From contig NZ_CP155576.1 of the NCBI RefSeq assembly GCF_039693965.1, forward strand, positions 2,542,001-2,606,000: 64,000 nucleotides of DNA. Reading direction: 5' to 3'. This DNA is from Moraxella sp. K1664. GTDB lineage: Bacteria > Pseudomonadota > Gammaproteobacteria > Pseudomonadales > Moraxellaceae. Of the stretch, positions 36,290-45,934 are shown one piece after another. The position numbers and the translations under genes were made by a program. The notes below the pieces were generated by a model that did no database searches, was not told the DNA's origin, and saw only the letters and a list, made by a program, of their open reading frames with translations. The first letter of the stretch is position 1. Each line of letters begins with the position of its first letter.

Positions 36290-37558
36290 CTAATTAGCCC
36301 GTTCAATGCGGATAAACCCACGCCCTTGACCGCCCTGCCCTGAGCTGATACTTGGCACATCATTGGGGCTGTATGTCGGAGCGGTGTTAGGATAAGTGGC
36401 ATTCGGATACTGCGTGGGGGCTTGTGCCTGTAATGCCAACAGCTCATTTGCCAACTCATTACCCAGACGAGTGTAGCCTGACTGACTAAAATGCACGCCA
36501 TCTTTACTGGCAAGTCCACGACTTATCCATGATTTCATCGAGCAAGAGCCACCCATCGCCCCTTGCCAATCCCAATATAAGGTGCGTTCGGCTTGGGCGA
36601 CTTGCCGTTGGGCGGTTTGCACGTCTGTGAGCGTGGCAGGGCGTGTGCCACACCCACCGCCTGTGCTTTTTAGAGCTTCTGGCGAGCCGAGTACCATGAC
36701 CGCCGAACGTGGACTGACGGCACGGATTTGGCGGATTTTTTCGGTCAAGGTCGCACGCACGCTCTCGCCTGACACGCCATTATACGCTTCATTAGTGCCA
36801 TAGGCGAGTACGATAAGCGTGGGGCGAATGGTCGCAAGCTCATTTTGCCACGCCTGCGCATTCCATCTGCCCCAATGCGACAGCTCCGCCCCATTGATAC
36901 CCAGTGCCGATACCACCGCCCCACGTCCACTGGGGTTAAACGCCCACCAACCGCCAATCGCCGAGCCTGTGGCGTTGTCATTATAAATGGTAAACGGCAA
37001 ATTCACGTCCACACTCACCATCTGCCATGTGCCGTCTTTGCGTGCCGTTTCTAGCACAAACCGCTTGCCATAAGCGTCCACCCCTGTAAATCTGCCGTCT
37101 GTCGGTTGCTGACGAATGCTCACCCAGATACGCTGAGCAGGTTCTGCCCCTTTTTTGGGTTTTAGGGTTAGACTTGCCCCATTGACCTTGGGTCTGGCAA
37201 TCAGTCCGCCCAGCGTATAATACTCGCTTTGATTGGTACGGCTAGAAATTGGCGAAAAATCCACATTATCATAACTAAACCGTGCCATACGCTGACCGCT
37301 AAAATACATCGGCATCGCCCAGCCCATGCCACCATCGCCCATCACGCCCTGCAAGCGATTTCTTAGAGCGTCCGTCATGGTGTCGCCAGCGGTGTGGCTG
37401 TCGCCGAGTTGGACGATATGTACCGAATGGTTTGTCATGGCTTGGGCTAAGGCACTGGTATTGGGTTCGCCAAAGTTGGTTAGATTGGCATGAGCTGATA
37501 CCGACACGCACGCCATGATTAATAAGGTAGGCTTAAAGCTAAGTTTTGTTAAATTCAT
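36290..37558 (-). CDS. ape1: SGNH-family peptidoglycan O-acetylesterase, Ape1-like
   Basis: 422 residues with a signal peptide (LLIMACVSVSAHA). SGNH motifs: HIVQLGDSHTAGD with the nucleophile Ser, a Gly region, VLAYGTNEAYNG with the Asn and DGVHFSQSGY with the Asp/His of the triad. A beta-rich insertion between the first two blocks (about 100-230) matches the carbohydrate-binding insert known in Neisseria Ape1. It would remove O-acetyl groups from MurNAc in the periplasm so that lytic enzymes can act. It lies downstream of patB- and patA-like genes on the same strand, as in Neisseria. The symbol is a homology-by-context call. Confidence 0.75.
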   Translation of the reverse strand: MNLTKLSFKPTLLIMACVSVSAHANLTNFGEPNTSALAQAMTNHSVHIVQLGDSHTAGDTMTDALRNRLQGVMGDGGMGWAMPMYFSGQRMARFSYDNVDFSPISSRTNQSEYYTLGGLIARPKVNGASLTLKPKKGAEPAQRIWVSIRQQPTDGRFTGVDAYGKRFVLETARKDGTWQMVSVDVNLPFTIYNDNATGSAIGGWWAFNPSGRGAVVSALGINGAELSHWGRWNAQAWQNELATIRPTLIVLAYGTNEAYNGVSGESVRATLTEKIRQIRAVSPRSAVMVLGSPEALKSTGGGCGTRPATLTDVQTAQRQVAQAERTLYWDWQGAMGGSCSMKSWISRGLASKDGVHFSQSGYTRLGNELANELLALQAQAPTQYPNATYPNTAPTYSPNDVPSISSGQGGQGRGFIRIERAN

Positions 37559-37580
37559 GAATACTCTTTTTAATAGACAA

Positions 37581-37680
37581 CTCCATTTTCAACCTTATAT
37601 AAGTGATTGATTTTTCAAGGGCGAATTGCAATTCGCCCCTACAACCTAAAAATAATTACCATTTTAAGTTGAAAATGAAG
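37581..37680. repeat. R2 MITE-like repeat, copy a
   Basis: 100 bp. Terminal inverted repeats CTCCATTTTCAACCTTATA and TTTTAAGTTGAAAATGAAG; centre TTTTTCAAGGGCGAATTGCAATTCGCCC CTACAA with a perfect 20-base palindrome. It fills the gap between the ape1-like and patB-like genes. Confidence 0.75.
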
Positions 37681-37725
37681 TAATAATTATCAAATAAAAA
37701 CATCATCGCTTAGTGATTAAATTCA

Positions 37726-38952
37726 TCACTCAATGATTAAATAAGATTGCACTTCTTTGGCAAGAATCCGCTGACCATCGCCAGAAAAATGAATACCATC
37801 ACCGCTACGCATTTTAATGTTTTTGCCGTCTTTTTCAAGATAATCATTGTAAACATTGTTACGCCCACCCATGATAGGACGTGCATCAATCACTTTGACA
37901 TTATGACGAGTAAGCTCATTCATCATCACATCATTAAGCTGAACCATTTGTTCATTTAATTTATTTTTTTTCATATTTGGCGGTGTTACCCAAATCACGC
38001 CCACCTGCCTTTCTTTGGCAAAATCCAATATATCTTTCATGCGTGCCTGATATTCTGCTATCCATTCTTCGCTATTAAATTTTAGGTATTTTCCCTGTTT
38101 ATCTGGCATATCCCAAGGGTCATTTGCCCCCAGCATGACAATGAGTACTTTGATACTACTATCTGATTGTAACGTATTTTTAATGGTGCTATTCCAATCA
38201 AAGAATTTAGGATATGCCAAACCGGTACTTTGTTTGCTAAGATTGACCGAATCCACGCCTAAGCCTTGTAAATACTTTTGCATATGTGGGGCAATGCCCT
38301 GCATCATCGAATCTCCAGCAAAAAATACTTTTTGGCTTTTATTTAATGTCAAAGATTGTTCTAATTCATTTTGGGCTTGATTTTCTTTTAGGGCTTGGGC
38401 TTTTAATTGTCTTTCTTGCTCTTGACGTAATTGCTCTTGACGTGCTTTTTCTGCCATTTGGGCTTTATAAGCAGGGGTATAGGCGTAATTATCATTAAAC
38501 TCATCAATCACACTTTTATTCATATTGCCGATATTATTGGCGATATTATCATGAAAGGCATATAATCCATCGCCAATATCGCCCCCTTTTTGCCATAACG
38601 GACTATTAATCAGATTTAACGGGCTGGACTGATGATAAGTTTGTAGATAATAGGCATTGATTGATTTTTGCATTATCCAAATACCCATGACGGTAGATAA
38701 TACCAAAAACATGAGCGTGGTGATAAAAGATTGTTTAAAATTATCATCTAGGCTAATGACTTCATTATCCCAATCATCGCTATCATCTTGATGAATGATT
38801 TCTTTATCTGTATTTTCTGTATCAATGTTTTCTTTGTTAATTTTTTCTTTATTAATGTCTTTTCGATGAATATTTGCTTGATTGACATTATCTTGACTGT
38901 CAATATCAGCCTTGTTAATATGATTAATCTCATCTTGTTTATGTTCGCTCAT
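37726..38952 (-). CDS. patB: SGNH-family O-acetyltransferase, PatB-like
   Basis: 408 residues from ATG 38952; an ORF extension to 39051 overlaps the patA gene. The N-terminal 60 residues are highly charged and Asn/Ile/Lys/Asp rich (INKADIDSQDNVNQANIH), then one membrane helix (FITTLMFLVLSTVMGIWIMQ) anchors the protein with the rest in the periplasm. A Gln/Glu-rich coiled coil (AEKARQEQLRQEQERQLKAQ) leads to the SGNH domain: VFFAGDSMMQGIAP, VMLGANDPWDM and DGIHFSGDGQ. It would transfer acetyl groups exported by PatA to MurNAc. Confidence 0.75.
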   Translation of the reverse strand: MSEHKQDEINHINKADIDSQDNVNQANIHRKDINKEKINKENIDTENTDKEIIHQDDSDDWDNEVISLDDNFKQSFITTLMFLVLSTVMGIWIMQKSINAYYLQTYHQSSPLNLINSPLWQKGGDIGDGLYAFHDNIANNIGNMNKSVIDEFNDNYAYTPAYKAQMAEKARQEQLRQEQERQLKAQALKENQAQNELEQSLTLNKSQKVFFAGDSMMQGIAPHMQKYLQGLGVDSVNLSKQSTGLAYPKFFDWNSTIKNTLQSDSSIKVLIVMLGANDPWDMPDKQGKYLKFNSEEWIAEYQARMKDILDFAKERQVGVIWVTPPNMKKNKLNEQMVQLNDVMMNELTRHNVKVIDARPIMGGRNNVYNDYLEKDGKNIKMRSGDGIHFSGDGQRILAKEVQSYLIIE

Positions 38953-38975
38953 GATAATATCCTTTATCTTGTCTT

Positions 38976-40478
38976 TTAGAAATTTGCATAAATAAAACCG
39001 GGAATGCCAGACGGAGCCAAAATGACCACCGCCATAAATACCATAAAGCACAACACATAAAAAATCACGCTTGGCATTTTATTTATTAGCCGACCGACCT
39101 GTGTTTGATGACGATGAAATAATGGATAAATCAGCCATGCCAATGTCAAAATCGCCAATAGATAAATCGGGTTATTTGTCCATGCCACATTAATATGATT
39201 AAAAAATAAGGCATTAAAAATCAATAACGCTTCATCTAATGTGGTCGCCCTAAAAAAGACAAAGGCAAATACCACAAAATGCACGGTGATTAATACGCCC
39301 AGCGTTTTACCAATGATGCCTGTATTTGCCAAAAAGTTACGACCTTTATCATGACCGCTTATTTTTTGGCACGCCAAATCGCCTGTATTTAATAAAGCAA
39401 TGGCTAAGGCGTGTAATAGCCCCCAAAAGAAAAAGTTAAAGGTTGAGCCATGCCAAATCCCTGATAGCACCATCGCAATAATAAGATTGAGCTGGGTAAA
39501 CCAAAAGCCCTTTCTACTACCACCTAAGGGAATATAAATATAATCTCTTATCCATGTCGATAAACTAATATGCCATCTGTCCCAAAAATCTCTAATATTA
39601 TGAGCCAATAATGGGGCATTAAAATTCATGGGTAAGCGAAAACCGAGCAATAATCCAAATGCCACCATCATCTCACTATATCCTGAAAAATCTAAAAATA
39701 ATTGCAAGGTATAACCATAAATGGCGGTCAATACTTCTAAGCTATGAAAGCCTGTGGGATTGGCAAAGACGGGATTAACCCAATTATCTGCCAAATACCC
39801 TGCCAGCCACCATTTTTTGGCAAGGGCAAGCACGATTAAGGCAAAGGCGATTTTTGGGTATAATAATTGGCGTGGTTTTGGTTCATTTAATTGGTCATAC
39901 ATGGCACATTCTTTGCCAGTAATGTCTTTTAGTCCTTTGGTATAAGCCACACGAGTAATCGGGCCTGATGAGATAGTGGCAAAAAATGAAAAATAGGTTA
40001 ATGATTGCCATAAACTCAATGGCGTTTGGGGCTGATGATTGTTTTTGGTTTGTTGGTATAAGGTCGCCAAATAACTAATGGCTTGAAATGAATAATAAGA
40101 AATACCCAATGGGAAAATAATATTTGCCATAAGTCCCGTATTATCTAATTGCCACATCTCTAAGGCACGGCTAATATTGGCACGGAAAAATTCATAATAT
40201 TTAAACACTGATAGATTTATCAAAGTGATGATAACGCCCATCGCCATCCATGATTTTTTGTGGCGACTGATGATGATTTGCCGAGCAATGAAATAAATGA
40301 CAATACTAAAAATAAACAGCATGCCAACTGCCATCAAGCCTGCCATTAAATAAATAATGGCATAGCTGATAATGAGCAACAACATATTTTGAATGTCTGG
40401 TCTTTTTTTAAATGCCCAATAAAGCATAAAAAACACCATGAACAATAACGCAAATTCTACCGATAAAAATGAAAACAT
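38976..40478 (-). CDS. patA: MBOAT-family O-acetyltransferase, PatA-like
   Basis: 500 residues with about eleven membrane segments. MBOAT hallmarks: FPLGISYYSFQAISYLATLY, LFLDFSGYSEMMVAFGLLLG, FWDRWHISLSTWIRDYIYIP and the catalytic-His block VLSGIWHGSTFNFFFWGLLH. Alginate and peptidoglycan O-acetylation proteins share these; the following SGNH and Ape1-like genes favour peptidoglycan. It would bring acetyl groups across the inner membrane. First gene of the cluster; patB follows after 23 bp. Confidence 0.88.
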   Translation of the reverse strand: MFSFLSVEFALLFMVFFMLYWAFKKRPDIQNMLLLIISYAIIYLMAGLMAVGMLFIFSIVIYFIARQIIISRHKKSWMAMGVIITLINLSVFKYYEFFRANISRALEMWQLDNTGLMANIIFPLGISYYSFQAISYLATLYQQTKNNHQPQTPLSLWQSLTYFSFFATISSGPITRVAYTKGLKDITGKECAMYDQLNEPKPRQLLYPKIAFALIVLALAKKWWLAGYLADNWVNPVFANPTGFHSLEVLTAIYGYTLQLFLDFSGYSEMMVAFGLLLGFRLPMNFNAPLLAHNIRDFWDRWHISLSTWIRDYIYIPLGGSRKGFWFTQLNLIIAMVLSGIWHGSTFNFFFWGLLHALAIALLNTGDLACQKISGHDKGRNFLANTGIIGKTLGVLITVHFVVFAFVFFRATTLDEALLIFNALFFNHINVAWTNNPIYLLAILTLAWLIYPLFHRHQTQVGRLINKMPSVIFYVLCFMVFMAVVILAPSGIPGFIYANF

Positions 40479-40746
40479 TGCATTCCTTAGCCATAAACCA
40501 TCTGAGAAACCATGAATACGCCCTACCCAAAGATGTGATTGTTGTTATTATGGTTAGCACCGCCCTTTTATCCAATCTACACTTTTTATATTGACAAAAA
40601 GGTCGTTCATTTTAACAAAATTACCACAAATGCACAATGGGATTTTATCCGCTTTTTCATGCTGTTTTAATCATTGTCATTTACTTGTCCTGTTTCTTAT
40701 TATCATGCCACAGTTGATAATTTTTCCTACAAAATCCCCTGTTTTT

Positions 40747-40756
40747 GTGCTATACT
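40747..40756 (+). promoter_or_regulatory. Extended -10 element of ppsR
   Basis: TGTGC-TATACT is an extended -10 box about 47 bp upstream of the ppsR start; no good -35 box is seen. It lies in the 324-bp divergent gap between patA and ppsR (40479-40802). The rest of that gap holds nothing else I can identify. Confidence 0.4.
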
Positions 40757-40802
40757 CTTATTTGAGTTTACCCATGTATGGCACAGGACATAAAGGATAG
40801 CC

Positions 40803-41696
40803 ATGTACGTTCACACCCCCACACCCAGCCAACAAGACCAGCAGGCTCGGCAAGCCAAGCAGTTTAAAGCCCCCGAGCTACTTCGCAGTGCTTTTTTTAT
40901 CTCTGACGGCACCGCCATCACCGCTGAGACGCTTGGGCGATCGCTACTTAGCCAATTTGGCAATGTCAAATTTGACGTCAAAATCATCCCCTATGTGGAC
41001 ACTCCCGAGCTGGCTCATGAAGCGGTCAAACGTATTAACGAAGCCCATCATTTATCAGGACTTAAACCCTTGGTTTTTGACACCATCGTCAGTGATGAGA
41101 TTCGCAGTATCATCAACGGGGCGAACGCCACCAATCTTGATATCTATGAAGGGTTAATTACCCGCATTGCCAACGAGATTGGCGAGACCCCCGACCCCCA
41201 CGCAGGCATGGCACACGGACAAGTGGACAGCGAAGACTATAAAGCAAGGATTGACGCGGTGCATTTTGCCCTAGATAATGACGACGGGGCAAGAACCAAT
41301 CACTATGATGGGGCGGACATCATCTTAGTTGGCTTATCACGCTCGGGAAAAACGCCCACAAGCCTATATCTTGCCTTACAGTTTGGCATTCGTGCCGCCA
41401 ACTATCCTTTGACCGAAGACGACCTAGATAGTAGCAATCTGCCCAAAGTATTACAGCCCTATCGCCACAAACTCTTTGGTCTGACCATTGACACCGAGCG
41501 ACTGGTACGTATCCGCCAAGAGCGAAAAGCAGGTTCTCGCTATGCGTCCCTTGCCCAATGCCAAGAAGAACAGCGTGCCATCCAAGCCATCTACACCGCC
41601 CAAAAAATCCCCAATCTCAATGTCTCTGAGATGAGTATTGAAGAGATTGCCACACGGATTTTACAAATCACAGGTTTGGCACGGCGGATTGGCTGA
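40803..41696 (+). CDS. ppsR: PEP synthase regulatory protein (kinase/pyrophosphorylase)
   Basis: 297 residues of the DUF299 family. It phosphorylates PEP synthase with ADP to inactivate it and reverses this with phosphate. Motifs: RSAFFISDGTAITAETLGRS at the start, the nucleotide-binding VGLSRSGKTPTSLYLALQFG and ANYPLTEDDL. AAAGGATAG precedes the ATG. Its target ppsA lies on the other strand beyond the O-acetylation cluster; in many genomes the two are adjacent and divergent. Confidence 0.95.
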   Translation: MYVHTPTPSQQDQQARQAKQFKAPELLRSAFFISDGTAITAETLGRSLLSQFGNVKFDVKIIPYVDTPELAHEAVKRINEAHHLSGLKPLVFDTIVSDEIRSIINGANATNLDIYEGLITRIANEIGETPDPHAGMAHGQVDSEDYKARIDAVHFALDNDDGARTNHYDGADIILVGLSRSGKTPTSLYLALQFGIRAANYPLTEDDLDSSNLPKVLQPYRHKLFGLTIDTERLVRIRQERKAGSRYASLAQCQEEQRAIQAIYTAQKIPNLNVSEMSIEEIATRILQITGLARRIG

Positions 41697-41751
41697 TTGT
41701 TAAAGCATTTTAAATAGCATGATTTTAAAACTGACAAACTCTGAGAAAAAC

Positions 41752-42129
41752 ATGAAACATCGCTCCTTGTTACTCTTACCCCTAACACTCATCATCTCGT
41801 TGAGTGCCTGCCAAAGTCGCCCCCCTGTGCCCGAGCCACGTTATATCCCTAATGTGACCCTAAACGCCAGCGAAACGCTAGAAGTCATGCCTTATCGCAG
41901 TGCCTGTCATTCTGCCACGCCCATGCAGTGTCTACTGGTCAAGCCCGTCGGGGCAGACGATGATGAGCTGTTCGGCATTGGCTATAATGACATCATCGGC
42001 TTTACACCAATCATTGGCACCGCCTATACCATCAAAGTACGTCAAGAGATAGACCAAAATACCGGCAAACCCACAGGAATGTGGCAGCTAGATGAGATTT
42101 TAACGCAAAATATTCATTCATCAAATTAA
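41752..42129 (+). CDS. DUF4377-type lipoprotein
   Basis: 125 residues from ATG 41752. A lipoprotein signal ends in lipobox LSAC. The remainder (MPYRSACHSATPMQCLLVKP, IIGFTPIIGTAYTIKVRQE, WQLDEILTQ) fits the DUF4377 pattern of small envelope proteins with two Cys residues flanking the C....PMQCL motif. Function is unknown. It precedes sthA by 21 bp on the same strand. Confidence 0.7.
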   Translation: MKHRSLLLLPLTLIISLSACQSRPPVPEPRYIPNVTLNASETLEVMPYRSACHSATPMQCLLVKPVGADDDELFGIGYNDIIGFTPIIGTAYTIKVRQEIDQNTGKPTGMWQLDEILTQNIHSSN

Positions 42130-42150
42130 ACAAAAACAAAAGGCAATATC

Positions 42151-43782
42151 ATGACCAAAACCAACCCCACCGAGACGGCAGGTAAATCCCAAAACTCCGC
42201 CACAAACGAGACCAAGGCAGAGAACGCCATCAAAGAACAAGCCAAACGTTCCGCCCTACCCGAGACCGAGACCAAAACCAATCCCCCTGACAACACAAAC
42301 ACGCCCAATCACGAAGAGCATGACCCCAGTCACTTACTCATCAGTCCCCTTGATGGTCAGCGTATCGCCATTGCTCCCCAAAAACGCAAATCCCGCCACG
42401 GCTTTGAATACGATGCGGTGGTATTAGGGGCAGGGCCTGCCGGTGAAGCAGCGGCGATGAAACTTGCCAAATCAGGGCTTAAAGTGGCGGTCATCGACCC
42501 CAGAGACCAAGTGGGTGGCAACTGTGCTCATGTCGGCACCATTCCTAGTAAGGCACTTCGCCAATCGGTGTTTAACATCATTGGCATGCGACGCGACCCC
42601 ATTTTTAGCTCATTTACCGATAATTTTCAAGTACCACTTAACAAAGTACTAAGCAAAGCACGGCGAGTGATTGCCAGTCAGGTCAATACCCATAAGCTGT
42701 TTTATGAGCGTAACCGTGTTGAGATTATCCAAGGCTGGGGGCGTTTTATTGACAAAAACACCCTAGAAGTTGAACAGATTCATGCCGATGGTGTCAAAAC
42801 CGTCACCTTTGAAAAAGCAGTCATTGCCGTGGGTTCACGCCCTTATCGTCCCGATCTGCTTGACTTTGATCATCCCCGTGTCTTTGACTCAGATAAGATT
42901 TTGCAAATGGATTATGTCGCTCGTAAAATCATCATCTACGGAGCAGGCGTGATTGGCTGTGAGTATGCGTCCATCTTTACAGGTTTGGGTTATGTTGTTG
43001 ATTTGATTAACAACAAAGACCAACTACTCAGCTATTTGGATAATGAGATTTCGGATGCCCTATCGCACGACTTTCGTCAGTTTGGCGTGCGTATTCGCAA
43101 CAATGAAGAGATTGAACGCCTAGAAACCTTTGATGACTGCGTGGTCTTGCACCTAAAAAGCGGTAAAAAAATCAAATCTGACGCCATTCTTTGGTGCAAC
43201 GGACGTTCGGGCAACACCGACGGGCTCAACCTAGAAGCGGTTGGCTTATCCGCCAACAATCGTGGACAGCTCGAAGTGGATCAAACCTACCGCACCAAAG
43301 CTGAACACATCTATGCCGTGGGCGATGTCATCGGCTGGCCGTCTTTGGCATCCGCTGCCTACGACCAAGGGCGAAATGCCGCTGGCTTTATGGTGGGTGA
43401 CAAACACGCTGAGTTTGTCAATAGCGTGCCTACTGGCATCTATACCATTCCTGAGATTTCAAGCATTGGGGCGACCGAAGAAGACTTAACCCGTGACCAA
43501 ATCCCTTATGAAGTCGGACAAGCCTTTTTCAAACACCTAGCTCGCTCCCAAATCATCGGTGAGCGTTCAGGCGTCCTAAAAATCTTATTCCACCGTGAAA
43601 CCCTGCAAATCCTAGGCATTCACTGCTACGGCAACCACGCATCCGAGATTATCCACATCGGACAGGCGGTGATGAAATGCGGTCACACGCTAGAATACTT
43701 TATCAACACCACCTTTAACTACCCCACCATGGCAGAAGCCTATCGTGTGGCAGCGTTAAACGGCATGAACCGTATTTTTTAA
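42151..43782 (+). CDS. sthA: Soluble pyridine nucleotide transhydrogenase
   Basis: 543 residues, about 75 longer than E. coli SthA. FAD-dependent enzyme that moves electrons between NADPH and NAD. FAD motif [20 protein letters not shown] begins near residue 90; the SthA-specific [19 protein letters not shown] replaces the CxxxxC disulfide of related dehydrogenases; the NAD-binding [15 protein letters not shown] follows; the dimerisation domain ends with [17 protein letters not shown]. Residues 1-80 are an unusual extension rich in Thr, Asn, Lys and Glu with no predicted fold. AAAGG precedes the chosen ATG; a start closer to the FAD motif has no good site. Confidence 0.92.
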   Translation: MTKTNPTETAGKSQNSATNETKAENAIKEQAKRSALPETETKTNPPDNTNTPNHEEHDPSHLLISPLDGQRIAIAPQKRKSRHGFEYDAVVLGAGPAGEAAAMKLAKSGLKVAVIDPRDQVGGNCAHVGTIPSKALRQSVFNIIGMRRDPIFSSFTDNFQVPLNKVLSKARRVIASQVNTHKLFYERNRVEIIQGWGRFIDKNTLEVEQIHADGVKTVTFEKAVIAVGSRPYRPDLLDFDHPRVFDSDKILQMDYVARKIIIYGAGVIGCEYASIFTGLGYVVDLINNKDQLLSYLDNEISDALSHDFRQFGVRIRNNEEIERLETFDDCVVLHLKSGKKIKSDAILWCNGRSGNTDGLNLEAVGLSANNRGQLEVDQTYRTKAEHIYAVGDVIGWPSLASAAYDQGRNAAGFMVGDKHAEFVNSVPTGIYTIPEISSIGATEEDLTRDQIPYEVGQAFFKHLARSQIIGERSGVLKILFHRETLQILGIHCYGNHASEIIHIGQAVMKCGHTLEYFINTTFNYPTMAEAYRVAALNGMNRIF

Positions 43783-43881
43783 AGCCCAAAGGACGTGTTC
43801 AGCACGTCCTTACGTCCATGGTATAAATCTGTGGCAAATGTAACTTTTACCCATATCACCCATCCTTTATGCAAATCACAA

Positions 43882-43913
43882 AAAATCACCCCAACATGAT
43901 TTGGGGTGATTTT
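43882..43913. terminator. Bidirectional terminator between sthA and the YceI gene
   Basis: AAAATCACCCCAA and TTGGGGTGATTTT form a 13-bp perfect stem with a 6-base loop and T-runs on both strands. A second hairpin, AAGGACGTG/CACGTCCTT (43789-43811), lies directly after sthA. Confidence 0.85.
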
Positions 43914-43930
43914 TGATTCTTTAAAACAAA

Positions 43931-44503
43931 TTATTTCTTAGCGGCTTCTACTTGAATGTCAATGCGGACATTTTTTGCCATGCCAACATTCACCAAATAA
44001 TCCATGCCCCATTTGGTGCGGTCAATGGTCGTGCTAAAATCACCGCCACAAACTTCGGTTTTTGCCATGGGGCTGTCATAGCAATTGAACTTATTGGCGT
44101 GCAGACGAACAGGGTGTGTTTGACCAAGTAGGGTAAGTTTGCCATCTACTGAGCTTAGTTTGCGTGCTTTGCCCTTGCCTGTGTAGTTGAATTTGGTAGA
44201 TTCAAAACGCATGGTTGGATATTTTTCGGCATCAAACAAATCGGCACTGAGCAGATGTTCAGTAAACTCCTTAGAGCTTGATTGTAGGTTTGCCAATGGC
44301 AACTCGATGTCAATTTTACCTGTGCGTTTGGCTTTATCAAACTCCATCTCGCCTGTTAGACCATACACACCGCCCACGTTGGTACTGGTTTTAAAATGAT
44401 CAATGGCAAAACGGGCATTGGTGTGAAATGGGTCAATCTCATAAGTGGCAGCATTTGCCATGCCTGCTAGGGCAACAAGAGACAGTAGGGCTAGCTTTTT
44501 CAT
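43931..44503 (-). CDS. YceI-family periplasmic protein
   Basis: 190 residues with a signal peptide (KKLALLSLVALAGMANA). YceI lipocalin-like fold: TYEIDPFHTNARFAIDHFKT, GGVYGLTGEMEFDKAKRTGK, FDAEKYPTMRFESTKF and a C-terminal DRTKWGMDYLVNVGMAKNVR. Members bind isoprenoid-type lipids such as polyprenyl quinones. AAGGAG lies 7 bases before the ATG. It contains two Cys residues (NCYDSP...EVCGGDF) that may form a disulfide. Confidence 0.9.
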   Translation of the reverse strand: MKKLALLSLVALAGMANAATYEIDPFHTNARFAIDHFKTSTNVGGVYGLTGEMEFDKAKRTGKIDIELPLANLQSSSKEFTEHLLSADLFDAEKYPTMRFESTKFNYTGKGKARKLSSVDGKLTLLGQTHPVRLHANKFNCYDSPMAKTEVCGGDFSTTIDRTKWGMDYLVNVGMAKNVRIDIQVEAAKK

Positions 44504-44629
44504 AACAACTCCTTGGGTTTGATGAATAATGTTATTGGTACAACACCAATGCGATAAATTCTAGCAAGGCTGATTAGGAAAAACAAGCACGATTAAGAAA
44601 CGCATTGTTAATGTTTGGTTAATGATACA

Positions 44630-45682
44630 TCAGGACTTATCCGCTTGGCTTGCCTGCTCCGCCTTTTGACTTACTGACTCTTGACTTACCGATTCTTGGT
44701 TTGCTGTTTTGGCTGTCTGCTTAGGTAAGTATTCCTCTCGGATAATGCCTTGTAATTTATCATACGGCACCACAATCTCAACAAAACCCTGTGCAAAACC
44801 TCCCATTTCATAAGGTTGATACACCAGCACCACCCCATTTTTACCAAAATACACATTTTCGGTCATCTCAAACTGCCACGTTTGCTCGTATTCTTGGATG
44901 TCTTTTTTGGTTGTGATTTGTAGCTCATCTTTTAGATATTCTTTAAACCCCGCATAAGCCAGCTCATGAAAATCACTCGCCCTATCCGCCACAATCACAT
45001 CAGAAAAATCAATCTGCGTCTGCAAATCCATATCAAACATCAGATACTCCATAAATGGCATGCCATGAGCCCCACCCATATAAACATCGCCTGCGATGGC
45101 AACCTGAGCTAAGTTTTTGTGAGCAGGGATAAGCTCTGGGACAACCGTCCAAGCATAGCTCGGTGCTGACTCAAAGGGCTCGCCATTTTCTTTGGCAACG
45201 TCTTTCATCTCATTGATAAACATCAAATGCTCACCCACAAATTCATCAACATTCTGCTTAAATTTAAGCAGTTTAGGATTGTCATCGTTGGTAATTGTTT
45301 TATTGACAATCTGCTCTATCCAACGTGGTTCAACTTTTGCCAATTTGATATTGATACTCGTGCAAAAGCCCTCTTTATAAAAACCTTCGTCATCTTTGGG
45401 TGTTTTTGGGTCAAAATTGCACGCCTGCTTCATCTCATCGGGCAGTTCATACTCATAGGCAACCGTGCTAAATTTAATTTGTTCAGACTTGGTAATCTTG
45501 CCTACATTGGCAAGTTTTTGATCAAGGGCTTTAATGGTCTCACTTGGGGTTAGCTCGCCACTTGGCATGACTTGATTTTTTTGAGCATCCAAATATTCTG
45601 CTTGATTGTTTTTGACCGTTTCATCTTGACCACAAGCAGTCATTAACACCGCCAAAGCCAGCACCAATACTTTTTTCATCAT
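44630..45682 (-). CDS. RsiV/DUF3298-type lipoprotein
   Basis: 350 residues. The signal sequence KKVLVLALAVLMTACGQ ends in a lipobox. The C-terminal domain is DUF3298-like: AYAWTVVPELIPAHKN-type strand, VYMGGAHGMPFMEYLMFDMD (the GGAH motif), and FGKNGVVLVYQPYEMGGFAQ near the end, followed by VEIVVPYDKL. RsiV-like proteins bind lysozyme in Gram-positives; in Gram-negatives the role is unknown. The last 30 residues are a Ser/Gln/Ala tail with repeats of ESVSQ. Confidence 0.75.
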   Translation of the reverse strand: MMKKVLVLALAVLMTACGQDETVKNNQAEYLDAQKNQVMPSGELTPSETIKALDQKLANVGKITKSEQIKFSTVAYEYELPDEMKQACNFDPKTPKDDEGFYKEGFCTSINIKLAKVEPRWIEQIVNKTITNDDNPKLLKFKQNVDEFVGEHLMFINEMKDVAKENGEPFESAPSYAWTVVPELIPAHKNLAQVAIAGDVYMGGAHGMPFMEYLMFDMDLQTQIDFSDVIVADRASDFHELAYAGFKEYLKDELQITTKKDIQEYEQTWQFEMTENVYFGKNGVVLVYQPYEMGGFAQGFVEIVVPYDKLQGIIREEYLPKQTAKTANQESVSQESVSQKAEQASQADKS

Positions 45683-45703
45683 CTTACCCCTTTTTACACT
45701 TGT

Positions 45704-45834
45704 TTAACTTCAAAATACACCAATGTAGGGGCGTGCTTTCCACGCCCTATAAACCAATGTATCATCAGGGCGTGCAGAGCCAGCCCCTACAAAAGCATCT
45801 TTTAAAATGTAGCGTTGATGTAAATTGAAGTTAA
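45704..45834. repeat. R2-related repeat with 10-bp perfect terminal repeats
   Basis: TTAACTTCAA (45704-45713) and TTGAAGTTAA (45825-45834) bound 131 bp. Inside are GTAGGGGCGTG...CACGCCCTA and AGGGCGTGC...GCCCCTAC hairpins. It shares the terminal TTCAACTT-like ends and the CCCCTAC edge of R2 but has a different core. It occupies most of the gap between the RsiV-like gene and leuB. Confidence 0.5.
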
Positions 45835-45890
45835 TTTACTATAAATTAAACTGCCATTCATTGTAAAGCAAAATCAATCACTTGGCAAAT

Positions 45891-45916
45891 AAAAAGCCCA
45901 CAATCATGGGCTTTTT
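45891..45916 (-). terminator. Terminator of leuB
   Basis: AAAAAGCCCA and TGGGCTTTTT form a 10-bp stem with a 6-base loop, then TTATTT on the minus strand, 19 bp after the leuB stop. Confidence 0.85.
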
Positions 45917-45934
45917 GTGTTAAGTTAACAAGGC

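Noticed and set aside
40591-40800. 69-codon frame in the patA-ppsR gap
   Set aside because: No ribosome site, odd composition, and it covers the ppsR promoter region.
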